Positions 44,671 through 57,139 of a stretch of 64,000 nt of DNA are shown here, in pieces (the stretch's first letter is position 1; each line of letters starts with the position of its first letter). Source of the stretch: Gnetum montanum (Eukaryota > Streptophyta > Gnetopsida > Gnetales > Gnetaceae); assembly GCA_015680685.1 (NCBI GenBank), contig MNCI01019132.1, forward strand, positions 103,609 to 167,608, written 5' to 3'. The notes beneath the pieces were generated by a model. That model saw nothing but the letters and a program-made list of their open reading frames with translations. It ran no database searches and was not told the origin of the DNA. The position numbers were made by a program, and so were the translations under genes.

Positions 44671-46684
44671 CAGGTTTGATAATTTTTATCATGAGGATAA
44701 TACTTTATTGTTTTGTAAAAATTATTCTTGCAAGAAAACTCTTAACTATACTCATGATGATCAAAACAAGGTTAACACTTGGTCTTGTCAAAAAGGATTT
44801 GGTAAGGAAATTGTGCAGGTACCAATAATTGAGAATGAAGAAAAGTGGAGTAATGAAAATAATGCAATAAGTGATCAATGATTCTATCATTAAGAACATA
44901 AAAAAATAGAGACATCACATACATGATCTAGTGAAAGAGAACCTAAAGATAAGGAGGTACTTTATGATAGGAGACCTCATCTCAAACTCCATTAATCTTC
45001 TCTCCTTATTGGCAACTAAGGTAATTCAAGGTAAGTTTCCATCTCTTTGCTTTCTACTTAATAAGAATATGAGTTGAGGAGGCCAAAATTATTTATGTCT
45101 CATCTAGATTAGAAAAGTATTGGAATAATTGGTCCTTGAGCTTGGTACAAGTGATTTTATGAAAATATTTAGTGTAGCAATTATAATAATTTTTCTTGGA
45201 CCTTCATCTTGTAATAATTTTAGTTTGATTTTTTTCTTACATTCAATCTTATTTAATTTGAACTTCTTATGATGATCTCTTTCTAAGCTCATGTCCTTCA
45301 GAATATTTTTGCTATCTATGAGATAAGACAAGCTTTTGAAAAATTCTATCAATATTACTAATTGGAGACCTTACTCTCCACATTTGATCTTAATTTTTAC
45401 CTACAATTGTAGTGTTTTTGATGATTTACAAAATTTACACATTGATCCTAAAAGCCAAGGATAAGAAACACATGTATAGGGGGAGCCTATTCCTCATTAC
45501 CCATCATCATCTTGGAGGTTACCAATGTAGGGGGAGTCTTTGGGAACTTTGGCCAAGAAACACTGAAACAAAAAGATGTTCTAAAATGATCAAGTTAAGG
45601 ACACCAAGAGGTATTTTTCTTTGTGTGTTCCTAATATCCTTTGATAAAAATGAGGTATATGAATACATACATATTTCCCAATCAGCATGATTTGTTTTGT
45701 TAAATGGTTGTTTTTGTTGCATTGCCTTGTACAAAAAGTGAAATATGCATGTTTCTGTCATGGCTTCCATATACTTGTATTGATGTTTTTTTCCAAATTT
45801 TTGATTGAGTATAGAGATACAAGTTTTAATGAGACAATTGTTTCAGATATATAGGTTGCTTGTTCCTACATGATCTATCTTTGGTCTTTGGCATCAAATT
45901 GTGTGTTGTTTGACCTTTTTGGTTTAGTTGTAGCTCCTTTTTTTATCTAAAAAAATCAAAATTCAGAGTATCATTAGCCCACCTATTCGATACTCAAGCA
46001 TAAGCTAAAGCAAGAAGTACCTATATTTTTATGAAAGAAAGAAAATAGTTGATATTATTCCTTATAGCAAAATGAGCAAGAAAATGATCATTTCATTTAT
46101 GGCAAAGTATCCATGGTTTTGATTAACACATCCCTTGAATAATTTTCCTTAAGATGTCCATCCTAGTTCACGAATTTCAAATTTAGTATTGTTGGTTTCA
46201 AATTGGGAAGTTGTATTGCTATCATAAAAGATATGCCCTATTATTTTACTGATGTTTTGCAAAGATGGAGAACATTAGAATATTAATGAATCATGCAATA
46301 AAAACTACTAATGGCTTATTGGTTTAGAGAAAATTTACTTGATCTTCAAGGATTATACTTCACTTCAAGCTTTAAGTTTGAATTTCACCTAAAAGACTTG
46401 GATTAGTTGTTGATTAATTAGGGGTAGCTCTTCATGAAACTTAGTGCTGAAAGAACTGCACTCTTTCACTTAATGTCTTTATTTCCTTAGGATTATCACA
46501 TGTTGTTAATTATGCATATTATATGATATTGCACTTTTTTGATATCTCTTTGACCAGTTTATCTACCTTATCCTTTTTACTAGTGTTCAAAAATAGAGAG
46601 AGGAGGTTATGTTGTATTTGGAGTTCTTTTCTTGTCTACTAATCCATTTTCTTAAGTTTTGAACATCACCAAAAAGGAGGAGAT
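44671..46684 (+). other. Noncoding 3' internal region of element A
   Basis: No coding frame or pol motif on either strand. Poly-purine pieces GGGGGAGCC (45479) and GGGGGAGTC (45530) occur, and the PPT is at 46671-46684. The region is shared in part with element B. Confidence 0.65.
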
Positions 46685-47911
46685 TGTGGACCTTTTGGTG
46701 TGTCAAAACATTAAGTAAAATGGAGATAAAGGTTATGTGTATGGTTGTGTGGTTGTTGTGTTTGTAGAACAACATACTTGGGAAGCTAAGTTGAGATAAA
46801 TCCTACATTGACGACAAGGAACAAACTAGTTTAGAGCTCAAAGGAGAAAGTCATCAACAAGGCTCAAGAGAACATGCAAGAACTCAAAAACATGGATAAG
46901 GACCAAATAATTCACAAGAAAAGTTGTCATCATTAAAGCATGCAAAAGTTCAAGGTTATGCACAAGGAACAAAGAATTCATCATGCAAAGGAAGATGAAG
47001 AAAGATGTCTTTGAGAAACAATAGATGTCTTGGGTAGAATTGAAGGATGCATAGACAAAGACATCTCCAAGAAATAGTAAACATCTTTCATTAGGAAAAC
47101 ATGTCTTCATAGAATGCAGGCTAGTTTCAAAAAGACATATTTCTCCAAACAAATATGTCTTCCTAGAATGGAGATTTTAGAAAGGCATCTTTCACTAGAC
47201 AAAGACACCTTCCTAGAATGAAGACCAAATAAAGAAAGATGTCTTAGGTAGGAAGAAGACATCTTCCATAATTGTTAGCTATCATTAGCTAGCTGTTGCA
47301 TGAGTTCCAAGATGGATTTGCAAACATGGTGATTATAAAAAGACATCACTCTCATTGGGAAATGTGTAAGCTCTTATACAATCAATGTATAATGATTTTT
47401 CAATCATTGCATTCACTTTTTCTCATCATTGTATTATCATTTGTCCATTGTAAGGTGTGTTGTACCTCAAAGTGCAAGGATCAATAAACTAAGTTACATT
47501 CATCCCTTGTAATTGTTGTTCTCCCTTGGACCTTGTAGGGTTTATGTGCTTCTTGTAGGAAGGCATCTTACTTGAGCTTGTCAAGATCCTATAGGGTTGA
47601 GTGGTTGGTGTTATGGAACAACACTCCAAACCAAAGCTCAAGATTGTAAAGGTTATGGAAGCTTGGAAACCATATTCTAAGCCTGACAGGACCTTGCTGG
47701 GTTAAGTGGTTGGTGCAACATCACAACACTCTTGAGTAGGGCTTAGAGATTATATAGGGTGCAGTACCCTTCAAACCACATTTGAGAGTGATGTGCTTGC
47801 AATCTACCCTCTAAGCATGGACTATCCAAGTTGGGAACCATGTTAAATTTGGTGTGTATGCTTTATTCAAAGAATCATCTCCCCCCTCCCCTTTAAGTTC
47901 AATGATCCACA
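46685..47911 (+). repeat. 3' LTR of element A
   Basis: 1227 bases, TGTGGACCTTTTGG to GATCCACA, then ACCAT. The palindrome array lies at about 46998-47265. Confidence 0.9.
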
Positions 47912-48561
47912 ACCATTATGGGGTTACCAAGCATTATGCTACTGGGAAGACCAAGCTATAACACTACTGGGATTACCAAACAATTACACTTAAATGCTCA
48001 AAACCAGTCATACTCATTCTACTTTACTAATGAACAAGAAAGTAAAGTACTTTCAAATTTAAATAATTAAACTAAGAAAATAGTAAAAACTATGCTAAGT
48101 AAAATAGTAAAACTAAGTGGATACTACAATGATGAAAAAGCAATCTTGATCTTTATATTTGAACATGAACTATGCCCAAGAACACTTCACTCAAATAAAG
48201 ATTCCGTACAACTACTCAACACCACACTATAGGCATTCACTCTATTGCTAAAACTATGAAATAAAATTGCAAGAACCTACCTAAGGATGGAATGAAACTT
48301 ATGCGGATCTATGCATTGAAGTATTGTATTTATAGGCTGCACACATCTCGTGATATTGGATCTACAATATCATAGTATTTTTTATAATATTGAATATACA
48401 ACATCATAGATATGATATCGTAGGTGAAGAAAACTTGACTTATCAAATAGATGCAGCATTGCATCTATGACATAGTATCCAATTGAAACACATCGACAGG
48501 GATGCTACAATGTAGATGCAATGTAGCATCTATGATATCTCAGCCAACTGATGATTCATCA

Positions 48562-51269
48562 TATCCCCATGACTTTCTAAAAACTCATCCTTGAGTTAAC
48601 AAGATAGGATCAAGCTTTCTTTAAATAATTAGAAAGGTATGAGGTTATTGATTAACCCTACCTAATAACTAACTTTGAGTGACGTAGTAGTCTATACAAA
48701 AAATGGCAAAGTTACATGACAAAACAAAAAAAAATTGAAGTGGCTTGATGTATTTCATATTTCAAGTGATGGTGGCTCTTCCATTAACTTCTTCCCTTTA
48801 TTATTAAGCTTCTGGAAAGCTTCTCATTTTTTGTCCTTGTCTTCTTTTTCCATATGTTATCTTTATTGAGTGTGGCATAGAGACTCCTTCGATTTTAACT
48901 CTTGCATTTGCCTCTTTATTTCGCTAGAATCAATACGTTTCCCTTAAGTTCCATTCTCCACTATTGCTTAGTGTAGGCCATAATGGAGATGCTCGGAGTT
49001 GCATCTTTACAATTTCCAAGTTGTGAAGGTCCTTCTTCTAATATCCTCCTTGGGACCATCTACAATCAATCAAGAGTTTAGGATTACCAAAATGTTTTCA
49101 TTAGTGCTTAATTGTTCATAATCCTTCTTGTACTCTTAATTAGATCAAGTTCTTATCATCTTATGATTGCAGTGTTAGAAAATTTTGCAAAAGAGTAATC
49201 CCTTAGGTGTTATATTATTTAGTTACTTATGACCTTCTTATCATTTTCTTGTGTATTATGGCTTAAAATAGTTGGTATGGTCTTTTAGGAGTATGATCTA
49301 AATCTTTCTAGCCTTAGTTTGATTAATTAACATTAAGATTCTTATTATCTCTTTGTACTAACCCTTTATGGTATTTGCCAGGTGTTAGGAATTTTTGGCT
49401 CAAATTTTCAAATTTTTGTTTGCTACTTATATCGTGCAATGCACCCCCCACAACTAAGTTGAGTGCTTTGGGATCAACAAGATTTAAGAATTTTGAAAAT
49501 TGGAGCTACGAGGACAAAGTTATGGCCTTTAGAAGCTAGTGTGAAAGAGCTCTAACAAGAAAACCTACAAAAACTCTCTTGTTGCAAAATGAGGAAGTGA
49601 AAAATTTTCCTAACTCTTGCATGTATATATACTATTTTTATATGTGCGACATTGTAGATCATACATCGTAGATATGACATCGTAACTACAATGTCATCGT
49701 TAAAAATTTCAAATTTTTCATTGATTTTTCTTGCAAAAAATGAGTTAGATGGAATGTCTAGAAGATGTAAAGCTTGTCTAGAGCATCATGTGTCATGAGT
49801 GATGCACAATTTTCAACAATTTAGTGTTCAAGGTTCATGAAGAAGGAATATTGAGCAATGAAAGTTTATAGTATGGATAAGAAATGGATAATGAATTTTT
49901 TATGTACAAATAGATTATTAGATGATATGGAAAGTTTAGTAGATTTTTTGAAAGGCACAAGATGACATGGAATTGCTTGGTAAGTATGAAATACAAAAGT
50001 TATACAAGTGGGTCCTCCCAAAAGTAGGCTCCAACCCTTAGTGACCTTATATAACCATGCCTAAAAGTGTCCATAAGAACTCAAGGAGTTGAATGTAAGA
50101 CATACCTATTAGCAAAACACATATATTAGTATTTCTAGATTTGGAAAAATTTTCTATATTATACAAAACCACAAGTTAGGCTTAACTATACAATGAGATG
50201 AGATGGACTATAGGAGAGATTGTAGAAATTGAGACATGAGGTATCTTACCATAAGAATAATGAATCCTTGTGTGTTATTAATGGTTAAAGTAATCATTAT
50301 CCCTTCTTTCCAAAATTCAAACTAAGTCCAAACCACTTTCCAATGACATCACATTGTTTCATCTCTTGGATTTACAACCATAAGACTAACACTGTTGCAA
50401 AGAGTATTACCACCTGGTGTATTGTCCAAGTGAGGAGTTTATTCATTGCATGTTTTATTTTTTAGATTCCTAAGAAGCTGCCTACCTTCAAGCATGGGTA
50501 ACATGTCTTTCGAGTGGAACCCCCAGAAATTTATTTTGTGCATGGATTTTATTTTTAATTGTGTCAACCTTACTACAGGACTACCTTCAAGCATGGGTAA
50601 CATGTCTTTCTACTAACATGGTAAGGCAACACTTATTGTACTCTTACATCCATTTTTTGCTAGATCTACAAGGATATAATACTTCATTAGCAATAGGATA
50701 TAACTCACAACAGTAAGCCAAGAGAATCCACAAATCCCCTTGATGTTACATCCTTTGCATTCCTACTTTGTTCTTCACCCTTTTTTCCAACCATAATGAT
50801 CATAGATTTATTGTTAGCTTTATTATGAAAAGAGTATTATTATGGCCATGTAAAGAACCTCTTATTATTGGAATGGATGAATGGATGTTGTGGTCTCAAT
50901 ATATAGATAATCAATCCCTTATGATTAATAATATAGAGAAATATTCACCTTATTGGACTACATCTTGCCTTATTCTTCATGTGTTTGTTATTAACAATCA
51001 AAAATATGTACAAAGAAAATAAAAACAAAGTATGAAAAAGATGAAAAAAATAGTAAGAATGGATAAAGATGAAAAGAATGAAACATGTTAAAAGAATGAA
51101 AAATCATCAAAAAATAGAAAAATGTTAAAGAATTAAGAATTTATTAAGAAATTGAAAAGTATAAAAGAATGGGAAAATGCATTAAGAAATATGAAAAGGT
51201 ATATCAAGAAATTAGAAATTAAAAAGAATTGTACGACAAAAAATTAGAAAACACTTATTAATTCCTAAA
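48562..51269 (-). other. Noncoding 3' internal region of element II
   Basis: TATCCCCATGACT is the PPT complement. The segment 48562-48700 matches 4013-4150 (element I), and 50040-50610 matches 5040-5490. Near 48785 the minus strand keeps a scrap of the extra-ORF tail (ATGGAAGAGCCACCATCAC). A ~100-base local duplication repeats 'CTACCTTCAAGCATGGGTAA' at 50482 and 50581. No pol motif. Confidence 0.6.
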
Positions 51270-53950
51270 TCAAAATAAGGAATCTCCCCCACAACTAAAC
51301 TTATGGGAAAGTGTATGGAAAATGCACTCTAGTTCCCTTGGATCATACACTTGAGGTTTCGTACTTATCATCCTTAGTGCTTTAGTTTTTCTATTATCAT
51401 CCCATATAATTGTGATGGTACTTGAATTTTTATCATCTAAGTCTATAGTTCCTCTTTCTGTTGGTGTATGATTATAGTTCAGTATTTTCATTTGTAAGTT
51501 CTTAGTTGGGGTCATTTTCCTAGAATGGGAATTAATAAGTGGTTCAGATTATTCCATGCATGTTTTGGACAATTGAAATTTCTTAGTTGTTAGCCATTGG
51601 GTGTCTTTTGGTTTAGTGGCCCTTGCTCTCTCTTGTGCACACACTTGTTTTTCACATTTGTTGTGGACTAGTGTAATGATTGTGTTGACATTCTAGAAGG
51701 TTGGTCCACAGCTACATCCTTTTTTTTCAGTAGTAATGCATAGAATTTCTTGTCTCTCCATAATGATAGTTTCATCTGTTATGTTTTGCATAGAGTGGTA
51801 ATGGATGTTGGCTCTTGCATACGATTGGAAAACATTATTTTGGTGAGGAAGGATGTTGCACTAGGCTAGCCTTTTGCTAGTTTTGATGAGCCATCAGGTC
51901 TACAAGTTTTGTGTTCATGTGTGGTAACTATCCTAAAGAAAGGACGTTTTTGAAATTGTGGTTGAGATTTACTAGCATTATCATTTACATGTATGTTCAT
52001 AGAACAAGTGACATTCTTCTATTGATGTTATGGTATTAATCCTTCTTGTGTTGTTGGTGATGACATATGGTGGAGGGAAGTATGAGAATATTGAGAATGT
52101 TGCAAAGGATAAGAGGTTTGAGATGGTGATCCCATAGGAGATGCTGTAGGTTGATGATATTTGGGAGAGTAATAGTGGTGATTCAAGGTAAAGGAAGTAG
52201 AATCATTCAGGGAAATAGGTTGTTGAACATAGTCATATGGGTTTAGCTAGCAATAAGGATATTGTTGGTTTGTTGATAGCATCCCCCATGACTATGGGTT
52301 TTTCCACTTTGAGTGATAGTAGCTTTGAGGTTGATAAGAAGTTCCACTAGAATAGTATAGTTGGTTGTAGAACTATCTATAATTACCTTATAAGGTAATT
52401 TTCTAGGCATTTACTTTTGTATGAACTTCGGATTCAAAGCAAAAGCCCCAAACTCTTGTAGATGTAACATAACTAGGCAATAGCTCTTTTGACGGTCATA
52501 TTGGTAGATGTCACATCCATCATCCTCCTTTTTGGTTAAGTCTATAGCCTCTTATACTACAACTATTTTTCCATTTTTCTGATAAGTGTTCCTACCTACT
52601 TCTTTATTCCTTTTCCTTTTCTTGTTTTGATCACTTGATTCCTTTTGCATTACCCTCTCCTATATGGTTTAACTTTGTCATTTATTAACTCCGACATCTT
52701 AAATATCCTTGCTTCAAGTTCAACAATAGACTTTTGTATTAGCAAGGTTTGTTGTGAAATCACCTCCTCAAGAGCTACCTCTTTTTCCCCATCATAGATA
52801 TGAACCCCCTTCTTTTGAAGGGTTGGATCCTAGTTATATTCCTCTACATTCTCTTGTTTACATAGCTCTCCTTCTTCTTTTGCCACCTACTCAACTAGCC
52901 CTTGTATCTAATGGGCTTGTAATTCAAATAACTACCCTTGGGCATAAATCCCAAGGATCTCTCTCATTTGGTTACGAAGCCCATATATGATGTGGAAAAG
53001 CTACTCTTTTTTAAAGAAATCATGGCTTGGACATCTATGTAGTAGCAAATAGTATCTATCTGTGACCACATCCAAGGATTTTCTTTTTCTTGCCTCCATC
53101 CTTGGATTTTTTTTCTTAGGTTGGACACTCTTGCATAGGTTTGGTATTTTGAGTTGAGGAGTTCTAGCATTGTAGACCATTCATGGATTGAATTTGATTC
53201 CAACAATTTATACCAACTTTTAGCTTTGTCAACTAGTATCCTAAGAAAGAGCTTAAGCTTTTTCCACTAACTTTCTATGTTCTATGAGGCATAGGCATTA
53301 TGGAAGGCTTGTTAGTAATGTTGTGGATCAAAGTTATAGCCTCCTAAAAATTTAGGTATGTTATTCATATCAAGCCTTTTGATGCAACTTTTTCTTAGAT
53401 GCCTATGGGATATTCTAACTACCTCCATTATCTACGTCATGCTCCTAGTAGCCAACTAGGGTTCATCATCATCAGACATGTTAAGGTGATGATTTCTATT
53501 TCTATTTGTTTGATTATGAAGATCTCATCTATGCTCACTTTGATGATCTCATTTATTTATATTTCTATGTTTCTCTTAATCCCTTAGTGTATCTCTATTT
53601 CTATACCTATGTTCATTCTTGTCAAAACTAGACGTGGAAGAGGAAGATGGGAAACTGAGAGAATCTCCATGGTTGCTATATCTTCCCCTATGGTCCCTTG
53701 ATTTATCTCTTCTAGGTTTGGAGGAGCTCCTAGGTCTTGAGGTCCTCATTATTCTAGAACTTACTCCATCTCTTCTAGGATTTTCTAAATTAGTTGAACA
53801 TAATCTTTGAATGTAGTAAGGGTCTAAATAGGAATAGGGAACCTGTACTTGTGGTTGTTTACTCTAGTTTTTCTTAGTATATATCCTATCATTTCTCCTA
53901 CTAGTGTTTTCATCATGTGATCCATTTTTGGCCCTATGTGAAGAAGACAT
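51270..53950 (-). pseudogene. Gag remnant of element II
   Basis: On the minus strand, ATG at 53950-53948. The N-terminus is rich in Arg/Ser/Asn. The gag core is open at 53206-52964: ESNSIHEWSTMLELLNSKYQ, then ARVSNLRKKIQGW, the same region as 14060-14170 in III. The zinc-knuckle relic CDIYQYDRQKSYC lies near 52515-52475 (His now Arg). An 81-codon open tail (51515-51270) ends CGGDSLF and matches GGDSPS of element I. The gag C-terminal tail is thus kept in both pol-less copies. Confidence 0.75.
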
Positions 53951-54053
53951 GGCTTTATCTCATAATGTGTGTGACTTAAAATATTAATATTTTCTAAAAG
54001 ATAAATCATTAATACTTTTACAATGAACACTTATAATATAACTAATCTAGATA

Positions 54054-54082
54054 ACTAGCACCATCCCTGGCAATGGTACTAA
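54054..54082 (-). other. Primer-binding site of element II
   Basis: On the minus strand TTAGTACCATTGCCAGGGAT. It is the least decayed copy of the tRNA-Asp-like site in the window. Confidence 0.65.
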
Positions 54083-55087
54083 TGATGAGTGGCAAGTACC
54101 CCTACATCAAACCATATGAATCATTAGCATTCATGTATGACCCAATCAAATTCTATAGATGGGACTAGTTGTGGTATCTAGGTTGTTAAGCATTGATCAT
54201 AGGACATTGGCTTCCCACTTGGATTAGTGGTAGCTTTGTCACATATGGCTTAGTCCAAAGTGAGGCATATGATAATTAATGTTGTTAGACCTTTAATACT
54301 CCTAGTTGTGAACATGATGAAAGTTGATAATAGAAATCTAAATCTAAGTAATGATAATAATGTAAATCTAATCTAGCCTAGAGTAATGAGCATATGGTCT
54401 TGGCTTATCATACATGACTTGGGCTCATGTAACCGTTACTAGGTTACCAAGCATTATGCTACTGGGTGAAACAACCTATAATACTATTGGGATTACCAAA
54501 TGATTACACTTAAATGCTCAAAACCAATCATACTCATTCCACTTTACTAATGAACAAGAAAGTAAAGTACTTGGAAATGTAAATCATTAAATAAAGAAAA
54601 TAGTAAAAACCATGCTAAGTAAAATAGTAAAACTAAGTGGATGTTGTAATGATGAAAAGCAATCTCAATCTTTATTTTCAGACATGAACTGTGACCAAGT
54701 ACACTTCACTTGAATAAATATTTTATACAACTACTTAACACCACACTATAGGCATTCACTCTATCGCTAAAACTACAAAAATCTAGCTAAGGATGAAATG
54801 AAACTTATGCGAACCCGTACATACAAGTGTTGTACTTATAGGCTGCACACATCTCATGATATCAGATCTATGATGTCGTAGCATGTGCTACGATATTGGA
54901 TATATGATATCGTAGGTGAAGAAAAATTGACTTTATCAAATAGATGCGACATTGCATCTATGACATCATAGATGCGATGTAGCATCTACAACGTAGCAAC
55001 CACATCGATAGGGATGCTACAACGTAGATGCAATGTAGCATCTATGACATAGCATCTACAATATCTCAGCCAACTAATGATTCATCA
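54083..55087 (-). repeat. 5' LTR of element II
   Basis: On the plus strand TGATGAGTGG to GATTCATCA, 1005 bases. It contains the uninterrupted equivalent (54420-54465) of the site where element A inserted, and a rich GATATC / GATGTAGCATC palindrome cluster at 54855-55070. Confidence 0.85.
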
Positions 55088-57130
55088 ACTAGTATATTAT
55101 CACTCTTATTATTGACCATAAAAAGGAAGCATGCCTTTGCATGGTGTGGTTCCCATGAAGAAAAAAACAACAACAATAAGAAACAATGAGAATTCAAAGT
55201 ACATCCCTCATACATAATAATGGGCTACAAGCACTTGTTATGAAGTTGGAAAGACATGTTACCCATGTTGAAATACATCCCTATAACAAAGGCCCTACCT
55301 ACTTTCTTCTTCTCTCTTCTTCTTCTCTTGGAGTAATGGGTGCCCTTTGGGGTTTTCCTGAACTCTTGATAGTCAAAGGGAAGGAATATGTTAATGCGAG
55401 ATCACTATTAATGAAATGGACTTGATCTAGACTTGAAATAAATTGGTATTAGATAATCCTAATCATAGTTTTCACCAAGGATCTCATATGACTAGGATGC
55501 AGATTATCCATCCACCATTCTCTCTATTTACCATTTGCTCACTTCATTTTCTATCATCTCACTACCTCATATCATGGTAAACTAATAAGCTTGTTTTCTA
55601 GATAGCATAATCCTAGGACAATTCCTTTCATGGATATGGGATTTAACTTAAACCAACCATTAATCATCCTTGATGCCCAAAGACTCCTTATGATGAAGGT
55701 GTGAAATGGTATAATAGGCATACATTTTCTTTGATGAGGACTCACTTACATTTCCTTTGGTTTATCTTAAGTTAAATTCCTTAATCATGATCACTTGCAT
55801 GATCAATAGTCTCGATAGCCTTACAATATCCATTTTTACTTTATTTGGCATTACAACATCCTCAAAAACTCATCTGACATATCCTAATTGCTTACAATTA
55901 GTCAAACATACCCTCTTTCATGTTATTCCCATCATTCTACATCATTTTGGCTTCCATTTGGCTCTTGTTTCATCCCCAAACTTGTCAAAAATTCCTCCAT
56001 TTTCAAAGTAAAAATATAGTTAAGAATGCTTACATTGATGCATCCCTATCAACCTAGTAGGATGAGTTTATGCAACCCTGTCAACACATTTCTGTTGATA
56101 CAAGGTAAAAATCCTATAAATCTGGGTGATACTTAGCTCACTTTCATCATTTTATCAAAGCACTAGAGGAGTTTTTGCTATTCTTCAAAGCCAAAGAACT
56201 TTCTAACCACCATAACTTCCAAACCTCTTACCCGATTTTGCCCATTTTTTGATCCTCAAGCTACTAGAGGTATGCTTTACGTCATGGGGGTCTCAAACCT
56301 TAAGTTCTCAATAAAATTTCTCAAAATTATTCTAACTCTCCATGAATAGGATATTAAAATAATAGTAAAGTATTTATCACCAAAAGTTAATATCGATAAT
56401 CAACATCTATTAGAACATAAATAAAATAATATCATAAGCTTATGATCATAAAATAAGAACTTGATGATAAAATCCTAACATCTAAGAAATCAACATAACC
56501 TGATCTAACAAAGAAAGGTATCTAAAGGAAGCAACAGTTATGCCTAAGAGTTAATCAGGGGTTCTGTTTGTGATCATAGATGGCACCTAAGAGAGGACCA
56601 TAGGTGGGAGGAGCATCACAGCCTAGGGAGAAGTGACCCTAAGAAGGAAGGAACCAACAACAATCATAATAATAACAATCCCATGAGTAAGCATATGAGG
56701 TTACACATGCTACTAGGCCTCTTTGGGAGGAGCTTGAGGTGGAATCTTTTAGGTAGATTTCTAATGCAAAAACAACCTAATCCAGGCAGGATAAGATTCC
56801 AAGACCAAGACCTAACTTAGAGATCACACTTATTGAAGCTTGCTTGGAGAGGATTTGAACCAAGGAGGTCCAAAGTTCAATCTTGTAGGAGTTAAAATTT
56901 GAACCATTCTTAGAATTGGCACCAGATGAGGTTAGGACATAGTTGCATGGGTCTCCTCTATGGCCCATTATCTCCAACAATGAAGAATAGTACATGGGGG
57001 AATCCTTCCTTTTCTAGAACAATTGACAAGAAGATGCATCAATCAAAATGAAGGACATCACCATCTTCTACTTAATTGAAGCCATTGTAAAAGCCCTCAT
57101 TTTGCCCAACACTAGAGCCAAGCTAGTAAA
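55088..57130 (+). other. Element III, conserved noncoding region between integrase and extra ORF
   Basis: It continues after element II. The segment 55130-55440 is matched in reverse in elements I (5230-5620) and II. No protein motif. A C/T run (TTCTTCTCTCTTCTTCTTCTC) lies at 55312-55333. The remainder to 57130 shows only short frames, with no homology recognised. Confidence 0.6.
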
Positions 57131-57139
57131 GATTTAAAT

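Larger units (their letters stand above)
42532..47911 (+). mobile_element. Element A: Copia-like element with gag only
   Basis: LTRs at 42532-43760 and 46685-47911, perfect TSD ACCAT, tRNA-iMet-type PBS at 43763, gag at 43816-44670, PPT AAAAAGGAGGAGAT at 46671-46684. The internal region is 2.9 kb with no protease, integrase or RT. It is the same family as element B, in the opposite orientation. Confidence 0.93.
42178..48561 (-). repeat. 3' LTR of element II, split by element A
   Basis: The two parts (42178-42531 and 47917-48561) rebuild a ~1000-base LTR colinear with 54083-55087. The junction sequence GGCTCATGTAACC / GGTTACCAAGCATTATG is uninterrupted at 54422-54462, giving the empty site for element A. 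Confidence 0.88.
42178..55087 (-). mobile_element. Element II: gag-only Athila-like element (minus strand), host of element A
   Basis: In element orientation: 5' LTR 55087-54083, PBS, gag (53950 to about 51270), noncoding 3' region (51269-48575), PPT complement (48562-48574) and 3' LTR (48561-47912 plus 42531-42178, split by element A). Flanks ACTAA (42173-42177) and ACTAG (55088-55092) fit a TSD with one change, inside element III. The net length is about 7.5 kb, without pol. Confidence 0.85.
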
